64,000 nucleotides of DNA from Bianquea renquensis (GTDB lineage: Bacteria > Bacillota > Clostridia > Lachnospirales > Bianqueaceae), in contig NZ_JACRSQ010000004.1 of the NCBI RefSeq assembly GCF_014384895.1, positions 1 through 64,000 on the forward strand, given 5' to 3'. The position numbers and the translations under genes are program-made. The notes under the pieces are model-generated. The model was not told the DNA's origin. It ran no database searches and saw only the letters and a program-made list of their open reading frames with translations. Below, one piece after another: positions 27,013-36,342 of the stretch; position 1 is the first letter of the stretch; each line of letters starts with the position of its first letter.

Positions 27013-28604
27013 CTGTCACCGGTATGGCAATAACAGCAGCATGCGCGGAAAATCTGCAAGAATATTGGAGCATACTGGAGCGAGGAGTAGATTGTGTAAG
27101 CAAATTTCCGGTTATGCGCTATAATGATATACGTCATTACTGTCAGCTTCACAACATGAATGTAGGAAAGATTGCAAACTCTGAAGCAGCTTTTTTACCG
27201 AAAATAGACATGTTTGATAATCAGCTTTTTGGCATGACCCCAAAAGAAGCTGAATTATTGGATCCAAGCCACAGGCTGTTTTCGCAAACTGCGTGGGAGG
27301 CGTTGTGTGATGCCGGATACAGTAAAACTGCTTTATCCGGAATGAATGCGGGATATTATGCGGGATATTACGGAAATGAAACATATGCAGCCATGATTAA
27401 AGAGTTGGATCCATTAGGCTACAATATCTCAATGACGGGAAATATGCCGTCTATGTTAGCGAGTCGTTTAGCTTATACATTAAATACAAGCGGTCCGGCT
27501 ATTACCATAAATACATCTTGTTCGTCCTCTTTGGTTGCAATTTACATGGCTTGTTTAGCTTTGGAAAATCACGAATGTGATATAGCAATAGCTGGAGGAG
27601 TTCAGATTCACGTAATTCCATATAAAGATATCAATATAGGTATTGAGTCCCCCACTTTTCGGACGCACGCTTTTGATGTGTCTGCCGCAGGAACAGGTAC
27701 AGGTGAAGGATGCGGGGTTGTTGTATTAAAAAGGCTGCATGATGCTATTGCAGAAAAAGACAAAATTTATGCAGTTGTGAAAAGCGGAGCAGTTAACCAT
27801 GACGGAACTTCAGCAGGCATAACAGTTCCAAATTTGAAAGCACAAAAATCATTATTACAAAAAGCGTGGGATAGCAGCGGTTTTAGCAGTGATCAAATCA
27901 ATTATATCGAAGCCCATGGTACCGCTACAAAAATCGGAGATATGATTGAGGCGAAAGCGATGACGGAAGCCTTTTCAACGTATGGAAGGCAGGGCAGATG
28001 CGCTATAGGCACTGTTAAATCAAACATAGGACATTTGGACGCGGCTGCTGGAGTTGCAGGTTTTATAAAGGCTGCATTAATATGCTCTTATCGAAAAATT
28101 CCGCCTTCCATTCACTATACTACTCCTAACCAGCATATTGATTTTGACCATTCGCCAGTATATGTGTGTGACTGCCCTACCGACATAAATAGTGATTTGG
28201 CTGTATGCGGGATAAGTTCTTTTGGAATCAGTGGTACGAATTGCCACATGGTGATTTGTTCATTCTCGAATTGTATTCCTTCGATTATAGTACCTCAAAA
28301 ACCAAATACATCTTTTTGGGTTGGCCGTGTAGCATATGAAAAAAAAGTTGTAATTAAAGGAAAGCTTGTGGAAGATATAGATGAAGAAGAATGGTTTATG
28401 GCGGAACTGGTTGCGGACATTCTCGGAATAGAAAAAGTGGATGTTCACGCCAATCTCATGGAAATGGGCTTGGATTCGATAAGTGCTTTAGGAATAATTG
28501 GAAAGCTTAATTGTCCGGTACATGTAGATGCGCTTCTAAGTCATCCTTCTATAGTAGAATTTGTCAGCTATATGAAAAAGAGTGGAATGGCATGGAAAAA
28601 ATAA
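26997..28604 (+). CDS. Type I PKS module, ketosynthase-ACP without acyltransferase
   Basis: The 535-residue protein has a modular ketosynthase with the active Cys in TINTSCSSSLVAI near 170 and the two catalytic His in EAHGTATKIGD near 305 and SNIGHLDAAAG near 342. An ACP with MGLDSISALGI near 490 ends the protein. There is no AT, KR or DH domain, so it needs a trans-acyltransferase; one is encoded at 58031. The ACP-bound beta-keto product would suit the aminotransferase at 29552. It overlaps the synthetase upstream by 16 bases and the gene downstream by 13. Confidence 0.9.
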   Translation: MHFEVAVTGMAITAACAENLQEYWSILERGVDCVSKFPVMRYNDIRHYCQLHNMNVGKIANSEAAFLPKIDMFDNQLFGMTPKEAELLDPSHRLFSQTAWEALCDAGYSKTALSGMNAGYYAGYYGNETYAAMIKELDPLGYNISMTGNMPSMLASRLAYTLNTSGPAITINTSCSSSLVAIYMACLALENHECDIAIAGGVQIHVIPYKDINIGIESPTFRTHAFDVSAAGTGTGEGCGVVVLKRLHDAIAEKDKIYAVVKSGAVNHDGTSAGITVPNLKAQKSLLQKAWDSSGFSSDQINYIEAHGTATKIGDMIEAKAMTEAFSTYGRQGRCAIGTVKSNIGHLDAAAGVAGFIKAALICSYRKIPPSIHYTTPNQHIDFDHSPVYVCDCPTDINSDLAVCGISSFGISGTNCHMVICSFSNCIPSIIVPQKPNTSFWVGRVAYEKKVVIKGKLVEDIDEEEWFMAELVADILGIEKVDVHANLMEMGLDSISALGIIGKLNCPVHVDALLSHPSIVEFVSYMKKSGMAWKK

Positions 28605-29548
28605 TACGTCCGGGGAAAAACTGTCTTTACGGCGCGTTAGAGAATATTTTCCGTTTTGGCGGAATGGATATAAGCGAAGAAGAAATTTTTCTCTATTGCA
28701 AGGGTATGCAGTTTCAACTACATAAAAATAAGAACGCTCAGAGTAGTTATTTATACAGTACATTTCAAAGGATTTGTGATGCATTCTGTGACTATCCGTT
28801 TGCAGAATCGATGATATATGCTCATTGCAACAATTTTAATAAAATGCAAAAAGAAGCATTGGCAGGTGGCTGGAATGTGATTCTTTCCGGTAGATTCCCG
28901 CCATTGGAGACCTCCAGGAATCTGGCAGAGTTTACTGCTGATGATATGCATTGCCTGATTTTACTGGATGTTTTGGATCCAGATTATTTGCTTACCGGAG
29001 ATTGTTACATCGTAAATAACGATGCCTCTATAACGGCAAATATAAGAAAGATAGAGACATCTAATATACAAGATAATTTAAATGAAGTATTGTTTGTACG
29101 TTACAAAAAAGAATACCCCTACGACAAATGGATACATCAGGCAATTATTGATAACCTTGAGATTTTCCTGTGTTCATCTGGTTGTGATACTCTCTATGGT
29201 CAAACTGCGCTTGAAGCATGTGTGGATGAGTTGGAAAAATGTACTTTGGTTGATAATCAATTTTTATCGCAGCGGTTCTTTTATTTAGCGTATATGTTAA
29301 AATCTCACTTTGTGGTTATCTTTGATTATTGGGTTGATATTTTAAAACGCTATCTTTCGGACTGCGCTGATTCAGAAGCATGCATCGAAGAAATCAAGAA
29401 ACTGAAAGTACGTTTAAATAATATTTATGCAGGACTACTTAAAGCAGCGTATGCAGGAAAATCATCTCCCCATCTCTTTCAGATGATTCATACAGAACTG
29501 TGTGAACAGAGAAAGTTGTTTGAAAAAATTTATAAAATGTGGATGTGA
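28592..29548 (+). CDS. BtrH-like acyltransferase or C39-like cysteine protein
   Basis: The 318-residue protein begins KIIRPGKNCLYGALENIFRF and resembles the BtrH N-terminal family. In butirosin synthesis that family moves an acyl group from an ACP to an amine. A possible catalytic set is Cys in GKNCLYG near residue 10, His in DDMHCLILL near 115 and Asp in LDVLDPDYL. The C-terminal half is helical and unassigned. The start is the ATG at 28592, inside the end of the KS-ACP gene. It may release or hand over the ACP-bound chain, standing in for a missing thioesterase. The family call is moderate. Confidence 0.55.
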   Translation: MEKIIRPGKNCLYGALENIFRFGGMDISEEEIFLYCKGMQFQLHKNKNAQSSYLYSTFQRICDAFCDYPFAESMIYAHCNNFNKMQKEALAGGWNVILSGRFPPLETSRNLAEFTADDMHCLILLDVLDPDYLLTGDCYIVNNDASITANIRKIETSNIQDNLNEVLFVRYKKEYPYDKWIHQAIIDNLEIFLCSSGCDTLYGQTALEACVDELEKCTLVDNQFLSQRFFYLAYMLKSHFVVIFDYWVDILKRYLSDCADSEACIEEIKKLKVRLNNIYAGLLKAAYAGKSSPHLFQMIHTELCEQRKLFEKIYKMWM

Positions 29549-29551
29549 ATA

Positions 29552-30880
29552 ATGAAAATGATTTATTCCCGAAAACAGTCACAGAAACACCACGAACTTT
29601 TGAAAACGTTTCTACCGGGAGGAAAGTATAGCAGTTATGCCATAAAAGACTCCTCAAGCCCAATAGTATTTTGCCGTGGAAAAGGCAGTCGTCTTTGGGA
29701 TGTAGATGGAAACGAATATTTAGACTTTAATTTGAAATCCGGTTCTGCGTTTTTAGGTCATGCGCATGATGAATTCAGTTCTGTACTTGGGGATTTTATC
29801 GGTGCGCCTTTCTTTGCGGATCACTATTCCAATGAGTTAGCCGCGTGTCGTTATTTGCGGCAATACATTCCCTGTTGTGAGGCGGTACGTTTCGGGTTGA
29901 GTGGAACGGAGATTGTATTGAATGCTGTTCGGTTGGCCAGAGCCTATACGCATCGCAGCAAAATAATTCGGTTTTATGGACATTACCATGGTAATGCGGA
30001 CCCGCTCATTTATAGTAATAAAGTGTTAATAGAAAGACCGTTTCTCCGTCCATTTGTTACGGAAGGAGCCATAGACTCGCATATTGAAAATGACAACCTA
30101 CTGTTGCCGTGGAATGACATAGAAGCTGTTGAGAAAGCCTTTCAGGATTATACCGAACAAATAGCAGCCGTGATTATGGAGCCAGTTGCTGTTAACGGTG
30201 GCGGCATTTATCCAAAAGAGGGGTATTTGGAACGGATACGTGAATTATGTACCAACAATAATGCCATATTGATATTTGATGAAATCATTACGGGTATAAG
30301 AATGGGATTGGGAGGAGCGCAGTCAGTTCTGAAAGTGGTTCCTGATTTATGCGTTCTTGGGAAAGCCGTAGGTGGAGGAATACCTGTTTCTGTGCTATGC
30401 GGTAAAATGGATATAATGAATGCTTATGAATCGGGCCGTGTTATTCAGGCGGGCACATTTAACGGCTATACATTAGGTCTTACAGCTATCGGTAGTGTTT
30501 TTCAGATAATAGAAAAACATGCAGATAATTATTACCAAAATATGGAACGTGTAATGAAAAATATTTGCAGTGTACTTTTTGAATCGGCAAAAAAGGTTGG
30601 ATTCCCCGTATCTGTACAAGGCCCTTTAACATGTATGTCGATACATTGCACAGAGTCCGAATTAAAAAGCGTTGATGAATTTGACGGTAAGGTGCGATTT
30701 ATGGATGGCGTTTTACGCGAATGTTTTATCGGGCATGGCATTCTTAATGCATACACATCAAGGATATATGCGAATATTAATTTAACAGAAGATGATGTCG
30801 AATTCTTTGGCAAACGGATAACCGGTGCCCTTGAGGATGCATCATTGCTTTTAAGTCGAATAAAGAGGGGTTGGGAATGA
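29552..30880 (+). CDS. Class III (GSA-type) PLP aminotransferase
   Basis: The 442-residue protein has the class III aminotransferase features: SGTEIVLNAVRLARAYTHRS, IMEPVAVNGGG, LIFDEIITGIRMG and the PLP lysine in VLGKAVGGGIPVS near 273. Relatives occur as AMT domains in hybrid PKS/NRPS enzymes such as mycosubtilin and iturin, where they aminate a beta-keto thioester. Lying three bases after the BtrH-like gene and downstream of the KS-ACP, it probably installs a beta-amino group on the ACP-bound chain. The stop overlaps the next ATG (ATGA). Confidence 0.9.
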   Translation: MKMIYSRKQSQKHHELLKTFLPGGKYSSYAIKDSSSPIVFCRGKGSRLWDVDGNEYLDFNLKSGSAFLGHAHDEFSSVLGDFIGAPFFADHYSNELAACRYLRQYIPCCEAVRFGLSGTEIVLNAVRLARAYTHRSKIIRFYGHYHGNADPLIYSNKVLIERPFLRPFVTEGAIDSHIENDNLLLPWNDIEAVEKAFQDYTEQIAAVIMEPVAVNGGGIYPKEGYLERIRELCTNNNAILIFDEIITGIRMGLGGAQSVLKVVPDLCVLGKAVGGGIPVSVLCGKMDIMNAYESGRVIQAGTFNGYTLGLTAIGSVFQIIEKHADNYYQNMERVMKNICSVLFESAKKVGFPVSVQGPLTCMSIHCTESELKSVDEFDGKVRFMDGVLRECFIGHGILNAYTSRIYANINLTEDDVEFFGKRITGALEDASLLLSRIKRGWE

Positions 30881-32391
30881 GTGGAAAGTTTTGGACGGCA
30901 GAAAATTTAAGTATTTCTGCGGCGGAATATCGGAAATATATGAAGACGCTTTCCCAAACCAAGCGAGTGTATGTCCGTATTTATACGGATACAGATCATT
31001 TCAACTCCATCCAGTTTATGTTAAACTCCGCATCGGGCGTTATTTTTCAGTTTGAGGACATCGTAGCTGACACTCCAATCTCCGATATGCAAAAATTAAT
31101 AACGCCGTCTTGGGATACTTTTCTAAACCAAGCACGCCTTAATAATAGGGCACATATTAATTTCTTTTACGGAGATCCATATAAGCTGAATGTCTGCTTT
31201 GCATTTGCGTTTGATTTTGGAAAGGCATTTGAATATAATGCAAACTGGGAATTCAGTAATGCTGTAGATGCGATACCGACAGGGGTAGACGCTTACCGTA
31301 CTGTTGTTCTTGATAATGACACGGTATGGATTGTTTTTTCCAAAAATGAAAATTTAGAGCGAAATACTTGGAAGAAAATACATCAAGACGATATTCTCAT
31401 ATTTTTGCCGCCTGCAGGTTATGGAGATCTTGTCATACTGCTGCCGGTTTTAGGAGAATATTTTTCAAAGCACTCAGATTGTTCATTCATTATCTATACG
31501 ATGGATTTAGCAGCAGACGAAATAATTCATAAGACGTTTTCAGGATATTTCATCCGCGTTGTACACATTCCTAACTTATACCCTTCAAATATGTTCGCTC
31601 CTTTTTATTACAGAGAGGTTGCCATTTTTGCTCAATATATCAAACAAATAGAGGCTTCAAATATATATAATGAAGTCAAATGGTTGGCAATTGATGGAAA
31701 TCAGCTCATTGCTCAAAGTGCATATGAATTTCTATCAAATATGCTGGATGTCGATCCCGATCACGCATTGGAAGTCTATCAGTACCATACATCCCAATTG
31801 CCTATTTTAGACGAAATTGAGAAGCTGAGAGAGACAAAACGCTATGTTGTAGGCTTGCAGTACCAATCTGATACGTTAAATCTTAAAGGAGAAAGAATCA
31901 AAGACTGGTCTGTTGAAAATGCCAGACAATTTCTTGTTATGTGTAAAGATGAACAAATAGGCGTTGTTAACTTGGTTCCAACAATTGAAAAGGATATAAA
32001 ATGGGATATAAATGCTGAGTATGTGAGCATCCTTGACCTTTTCACGGTCATTGCGGCTTTAGATTGCGTTGTGAGTGTGGACAGCGTTAGCGGCCACATC
32101 GCAGGAATCACTGGCACAAATAATTTGACTATATGGAGTGCAAAGTCTTATTTTTATAAACCTTTAATGTTTGCTTATCGTCCACTTAGCAAAAATTATA
32201 CAATTTGTACTGAGGCACACCTAACAGAAATTCCGCCAAAACTTGTTTTTGAAAAATTGAAAGCAATTTTAATAGGCAATTTGATGCTGCAAAAGAAAAG
32301 ATTTTGTATGCAAGGCGTGGAACCCGCTGAATTAACGAACAATATAGAGTATTTTTGTCCGAAGGCGGTGAATAAAGATGAAAATAGATGA
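30877..32391 (+). CDS. GT9-like (heptosyltransferase-fold) protein, copy 1
   Basis: The 504-residue protein has about 165 unrecognised N-terminal residues, then a region like GT family 9: ILIFLPPAGYGDLVILLPVL near 170, and CVVSVDSVSGHIAGITG near 395, the usual place for sugar-nucleotide binding and acceptor loops. A paralogue at 44839 shares YGDLVI, GVxNLVP and SVDSVxGHIAG-type blocks. It may glycosylate the product, but the N-terminal extension is unlike heptosyltransferases, so another nucleotide-linked transfer is possible. Translational coupling on both sides indicates it belongs to the main operon. Confidence 0.65.
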   Translation: MSGKFWTAENLSISAAEYRKYMKTLSQTKRVYVRIYTDTDHFNSIQFMLNSASGVIFQFEDIVADTPISDMQKLITPSWDTFLNQARLNNRAHINFFYGDPYKLNVCFAFAFDFGKAFEYNANWEFSNAVDAIPTGVDAYRTVVLDNDTVWIVFSKNENLERNTWKKIHQDDILIFLPPAGYGDLVILLPVLGEYFSKHSDCSFIIYTMDLAADEIIHKTFSGYFIRVVHIPNLYPSNMFAPFYYREVAIFAQYIKQIEASNIYNEVKWLAIDGNQLIAQSAYEFLSNMLDVDPDHALEVYQYHTSQLPILDEIEKLRETKRYVVGLQYQSDTLNLKGERIKDWSVENARQFLVMCKDEQIGVVNLVPTIEKDIKWDINAEYVSILDLFTVIAALDCVVSVDSVSGHIAGITGTNNLTIWSAKSYFYKPLMFAYRPLSKNYTICTEAHLTEIPPKLVFEKLKAILIGNLMLQKKRFCMQGVEPAELTNNIEYFCPKAVNKDENR

Positions 32392-34978
32392 AAAAATGAA
32401 AGAAGGCATAACACTTCAACTTGAGAAAGAACCTCGTAGACAAAAAGCATTTTTGGTGTTTACGGTAGATAAAATTCTTGAAAAGGAAGTTATGCTGGAA
32501 CCCGATGATAAGATAATTAATGGATATATCGATGCATGTGGAGAATGGACATGCAACGGGAAGACGGTTGCCAAAGGTGTGATTCACGATAAAAAATTGT
32601 CTGGGTATAACGCTGTTGATTTTACAGAGTTCATATCGGAAAGCAGACAAATTTATGCTGTGTGCAATTTCAGGACAAGCCGTTCGGTACGCGCGTTGCT
32701 TTATATTGGGTGTCTGTGCTCTGCAACTGTTTGGGTGAACGGACGCTGTATTGCTAGCGGATTACAGGATTGGAACGATGGATATATAGTATATATGCCT
32801 TTGGAACAAAATGATAATGATGTAGTAATTCGATTGTCGGTATATAAGGATTCTTATTATAAAAATCGTGTGCCTTTAGCTTTTTCCATCAGGACGGAAG
32901 CGGATCCTGATGTATCAGCACATCCGTTCAAAGATTATATTCGATACAATACTTTTGGGAAAACCGTTGTCGCTGACAGCGGATGGGATTGTCGAAAAAC
33001 GCTTAAATACAGCTTTATGCTTTTGCCAAAAGATTTTTTTTCACGAGATCCCTCTAAGCTGCAAACTGTTTCTCTGAGAGATATATCCGGTATGGTATTG
33101 TTTTCTTGGGAGGTTTTGAATCAGAAGACTTATAATATTGAATTGAGTAAATTTCTTAAATTTGGTCCAGTTTTAGTATTGACTTTAGACAATTTAGAAG
33201 AGGGCCCGCGTAAATTGCAAACACTTCAGGTGGGTAACTTAGATGATCTCATATTGGATATCAGGCGTGACTGCGATGATATGTTTTATGAATGTGAGCA
33301 AGACAGACTTAATATCGAAAGTAGATTGAAATTATTAGAAGAATTTGAAGAAAAGTATACATTAAAAAAACCGTTTGAAAACAACAATATCAGCGGATTT
33401 ATGCAGACATATTATGAGTTGAAGGAACTATTGGAAACATATAATGGTCATTTTCATAATTATCTGTTGGCTAAAAGATATGCAGGCGTCTTTTACCGTT
33501 CGGCATATGATGATTCGGTTGAACTATATAACATAGCTCTTCCGTCAACATACGGTGATGGCGAAAAGAAAAAAATGATTGTTTTTATGGGAATGGATCG
33601 TTATTCTTGGTATAGCAATTATTATCATGATGCTTACGCTTCATTGGATGCTATTATAGTTGATATTTCTTGTAGGGGATTTACCATGGGAAGCTATATC
33701 GGGGAAGTATCTTTCCTTGAATGTGTTAAATTGATTTGTGATATTTATGATGTGGATACAGATCGCATATATATGGTCGGATATGCGATTGGCAGTTTTG
33801 CAGCATGGTTTACTGCGCAGACTCATCCGGACCTTTTTGCTGCAATTGCTGTTTTATCCGGTACCCCATATTATAATAACATATGCAATTTACAAAACTT
33901 AAATATATACAATGTATGCGGTGATGGAGATAATTATCTGGAACATGGTTTACTACGAGCAGGCACTTATCTTCAGGAACATACAAAAGCCCATTACAAG
34001 CAAATTGTCCTTCCGGAAGCAGATGACAATACAGTGCGCTTGTTTAGTTATAATCATATAATCCCGCATTGGTTATTTCAGCATAAGCGTAATGTGGCTC
34101 CGGATACCTTGTGTTATAGAACGGAGCGGGGAATTCACAATAATTGTTATTGGATGAAAATTCTTAGTGTAATAGATAAATCTATGCATGCACGTTTGGA
34201 GGGAGTTGTAAAGGGCGCCACGGTTTATATACAGACAGAAAATATATCTGCCTTAATGATTAAACTGCCTAACAATATAAAATACGTACGGATTAACGGG
34301 ATGGAGAGACCATATTATAAGACGCAAACAGGATCAAGAATTTATAGAGTAACTGTGGGAGAAGGTGTGAAAGAACTTTTCGCAACAGATCCCTATTTTC
34401 ATTTATACGGTAATGGATTACTCCAGATTTATATGTCTAAAGTCAGTATTTTCGTAGATGTTACAGGTTGTGAGAAAGAAAGAGAAAAAAGAATTTTTGA
34501 AATGGCTGCCAGGTCTTTGCAACACCCCGTGTCGACTGGCACAGAGCCATACATTTATATAAATATTCCTATTATAGACAATACTCATCAAATTTGTCCC
34601 GCAGACATAGACGAGAATTTGATTTTAATAATAAACAGCAGTCAACACAACAGATACAAAATCTTCCTTGAAAATCCATTTGTAACATTTGATTCTAATG
34701 GACTTTGTTATATTGGAAAGAAATTTGGGGGGGAATATTGCGCCATGTTCATATTGCCGCATATGCACCACTTGGGAAAATATGTTCTATGCCTGTGCAC
34801 GAATGACCCTAGTTACCTACGCTCATTTTTCTTTGCCAGAAAAATTCAGATTCCTACATATGCACAAGGAACCACTTCATTTTATAATCACTGTGCTATT
34901 TTTCTTATAAACGGAAGCTATAAATATGTCAAAAACTGGGGCGAAGAGATGAAAGACCTCGTTGCAAAGGAGGGGTAA
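32378..34978 (+). CDS. Large alpha/beta-hydrolase-fold protein with the nucleophile replaced by Ala
   Basis: The 866-residue protein has an N-terminal beta-sandwich-like region (residues about 60-200) that looks carbohydrate-binding. A helical linker (about 300-370) and an alpha/beta hydrolase core follow. The nucleophile elbow reads YMVGYAIGSFAAW near 468, so the expected GxSxG Ser is Ala. The C-terminal acid/His region (EADDNTVRLFSYNHIIPH) resembles secreted prolyl-oligopeptidase-like enzymes. About 280 further residues after the core (LEGVVKGATVYIQ onward) are unassigned. No signal peptide is visible. It may be a scaffold or binding protein rather than a hydrolase. Confidence 0.55.
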   Translation: MKIDEKMKEGITLQLEKEPRRQKAFLVFTVDKILEKEVMLEPDDKIINGYIDACGEWTCNGKTVAKGVIHDKKLSGYNAVDFTEFISESRQIYAVCNFRTSRSVRALLYIGCLCSATVWVNGRCIASGLQDWNDGYIVYMPLEQNDNDVVIRLSVYKDSYYKNRVPLAFSIRTEADPDVSAHPFKDYIRYNTFGKTVVADSGWDCRKTLKYSFMLLPKDFFSRDPSKLQTVSLRDISGMVLFSWEVLNQKTYNIELSKFLKFGPVLVLTLDNLEEGPRKLQTLQVGNLDDLILDIRRDCDDMFYECEQDRLNIESRLKLLEEFEEKYTLKKPFENNNISGFMQTYYELKELLETYNGHFHNYLLAKRYAGVFYRSAYDDSVELYNIALPSTYGDGEKKKMIVFMGMDRYSWYSNYYHDAYASLDAIIVDISCRGFTMGSYIGEVSFLECVKLICDIYDVDTDRIYMVGYAIGSFAAWFTAQTHPDLFAAIAVLSGTPYYNNICNLQNLNIYNVCGDGDNYLEHGLLRAGTYLQEHTKAHYKQIVLPEADDNTVRLFSYNHIIPHWLFQHKRNVAPDTLCYRTERGIHNNCYWMKILSVIDKSMHARLEGVVKGATVYIQTENISALMIKLPNNIKYVRINGMERPYYKTQTGSRIYRVTVGEGVKELFATDPYFHLYGNGLLQIYMSKVSIFVDVTGCEKEREKRIFEMAARSLQHPVSTGTEPYIYINIPIIDNTHQICPADIDENLILIINSSQHNRYKIFLENPFVTFDSNGLCYIGKKFGGEYCAMFILPHMHHLGKYVLCLCTNDPSYLRSFFFARKIQIPTYAQGTTSFYNHCAIFLINGSYKYVKNWGEEMKDLVAKEG

Positions 34979-34979
34979 T

Positions 34980-36083
34980 TTGTACATTCAATCGCCATAT
35001 ATGGTGTTTTCGGTGGACAACCAACCTATATTAAATGCGATGGTAAATCTTATAGGCGACAATGGGATGAAACCTAAAGCCGATACAGTAAGTCTTTTTC
35101 TTGAATGCAGAGCGCCTCGACAATGGGATGCGTTATTACACAAATATGGGGAAGAATGTGCACTGTATGCGCGTCAAAATAATTATATCCTGCCGCAAAA
35201 CCAGATGTGGCAACATTTTCATCTAAAGATAGCAGAAATTGAGATTAACAGGCATTGCAATTGGAGTTGTGTATATTGTCCGAATGCTTCAAATAAAATC
35301 GTTCATGAGTATATGCCAATGGATGTCTACAAGGAAATTATTAAAAAAATTATTCATTGTAGAACAATTCAATTTATAACATTCAATTTTTACAACGAGC
35401 CCACCTTAGACATTCATTTTGAAGAGCGTATCGCTTTTTTACAAGGCAGCGGGTTAAAGTTGATTATTCATACAAATGGTAGTGGGTTGACGAAAGATCG
35501 TCTGATGCTGCTGAAAGAAAGTGATCTTTTAGAAGCAATTAAATTTAATTTTCCAGTGACCGATGAGAAAACATTTGTTAAGATTACAGGATATCATGGA
35601 TATAAAAAAGTTGTTGAAAATATTTATAATGCATTGAATATGGGGATTCCTGTCAGTTTTGTGGTAAACGGTAAAGAAATAGAATCAAAAAGAAATGGAT
35701 TGGAGATACAACGTCTTTTTCAAATTGATCCCAGTCAAATTGATCTGGGGAAAACGACTTGGAGAGCGGGTGCTGTTCAAGGGTGGGAAGAAAAAAACGT
35801 TTATATCCCGGGTATATTGTCAGGCTGCCCAAATGTTATAACCTTTCTAACCATCGGTATTGATGGAGAATGCTATATTTGTTGCATGGATTATTTCAAA
35901 AAGTATCCTATTGGGAACATATTGGATATGGAAATTAATGAAATAATGAAAAGTGAAAAAGCCATCAATATCAGAAAAAAGGTTTGCGGATATTTGAAAA
36001 GCGATGCCAATTTTCTGTGTAGAAAATGCGAACATATGCAGTGGATGTCTTTATATAAAAGGCTTCTTAGAAGTCTCACTTAA
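34980..36083 (+). CDS. Radical SAM enzyme with SPASM/twitch-like C-terminus, copy 1
   Basis: The protein of about 367 residues has CNWSCVYCPNASNK (CX3CX2C) near residue 91, FNFYNEPTLD and IHTNGSG core segments, and a C-terminal Cys set in ECYICCMDYFKK and LCRKCEHM that could hold an auxiliary cluster. The first 85 residues are unique and shared in layout with the tandem paralogue at 36343. I chose the TTG at 34980 because AAGGAGGGG lies just before it; the upstream TTG at 34962 would overlap that site. It has no B12-binding domain. The substrate is unknown. Confidence 0.85.
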   Translation: MYIQSPYMVFSVDNQPILNAMVNLIGDNGMKPKADTVSLFLECRAPRQWDALLHKYGEECALYARQNNYILPQNQMWQHFHLKIAEIEINRHCNWSCVYCPNASNKIVHEYMPMDVYKEIIKKIIHCRTIQFITFNFYNEPTLDIHFEERIAFLQGSGLKLIIHTNGSGLTKDRLMLLKESDLLEAIKFNFPVTDEKTFVKITGYHGYKKVVENIYNALNMGIPVSFVVNGKEIESKRNGLEIQRLFQIDPSQIDLGKTTWRAGAVQGWEEKNVYIPGILSGCPNVITFLTIGIDGECYICCMDYFKKYPIGNILDMEINEIMKSEKAINIRKKVCGYLKSDANFLCRKCEHMQWMSLYKRLLRSLT

Positions 36084-36156
36084 ATGATTGGTGTTTGAAA
36101 AAGGAGAGAGCGGACTGCTCGCCGACCTCTAAATTTGCATATAAATTTATATTGTG

Positions 36157-36303
36157 TTACTTGGCGGCATGAGATACGGCGACATTGTAATGTTTGCCTT
36201 CGGCCCGCTTCCTGGCAAGGTAAGCTGCGAAATTTGGATCATGGATGCAGACATATCTGGTCGCATTGAAAATGGCATAGCGTATGTCCTTGGAGAGGGA
36301 CAC
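36157..36303 (-). mobile_element. IS110-family transposase, C-terminal remnant
   Basis: On the minus strand this 48-codon frame reads SLSKDIRYAIFNATRYVCIH, PNFAAYLARKRAEGKHYN and VAVSHAAK, then stop. This matches the conserved C-terminal end of IS110 transposases. The rest of the gene is absent. It splits the two radical SAM paralogues and shows that an IS once sat here. The remaining bases between 36084 and 36342 hold no other feature I can support. Confidence 0.7.
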
Positions 36304-36342
36304 TAAAAACTACTACTCTATAATACAAGGCGTGGTTAAAAG

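Noticed and set aside
32186..32650. Minus-strand ORF of 154 codons
   Set aside because: It is antisense to the GT9-like and hydrolase-like genes, which have coupled starts and family motifs.
36084..36342. Possible small precursor peptide gene between the two SPASM-like enzymes
   Set aside because: The coding-like text is on the minus strand and matches the IS110 C-terminus. No forward small ORF with a ribosome binding site was found.
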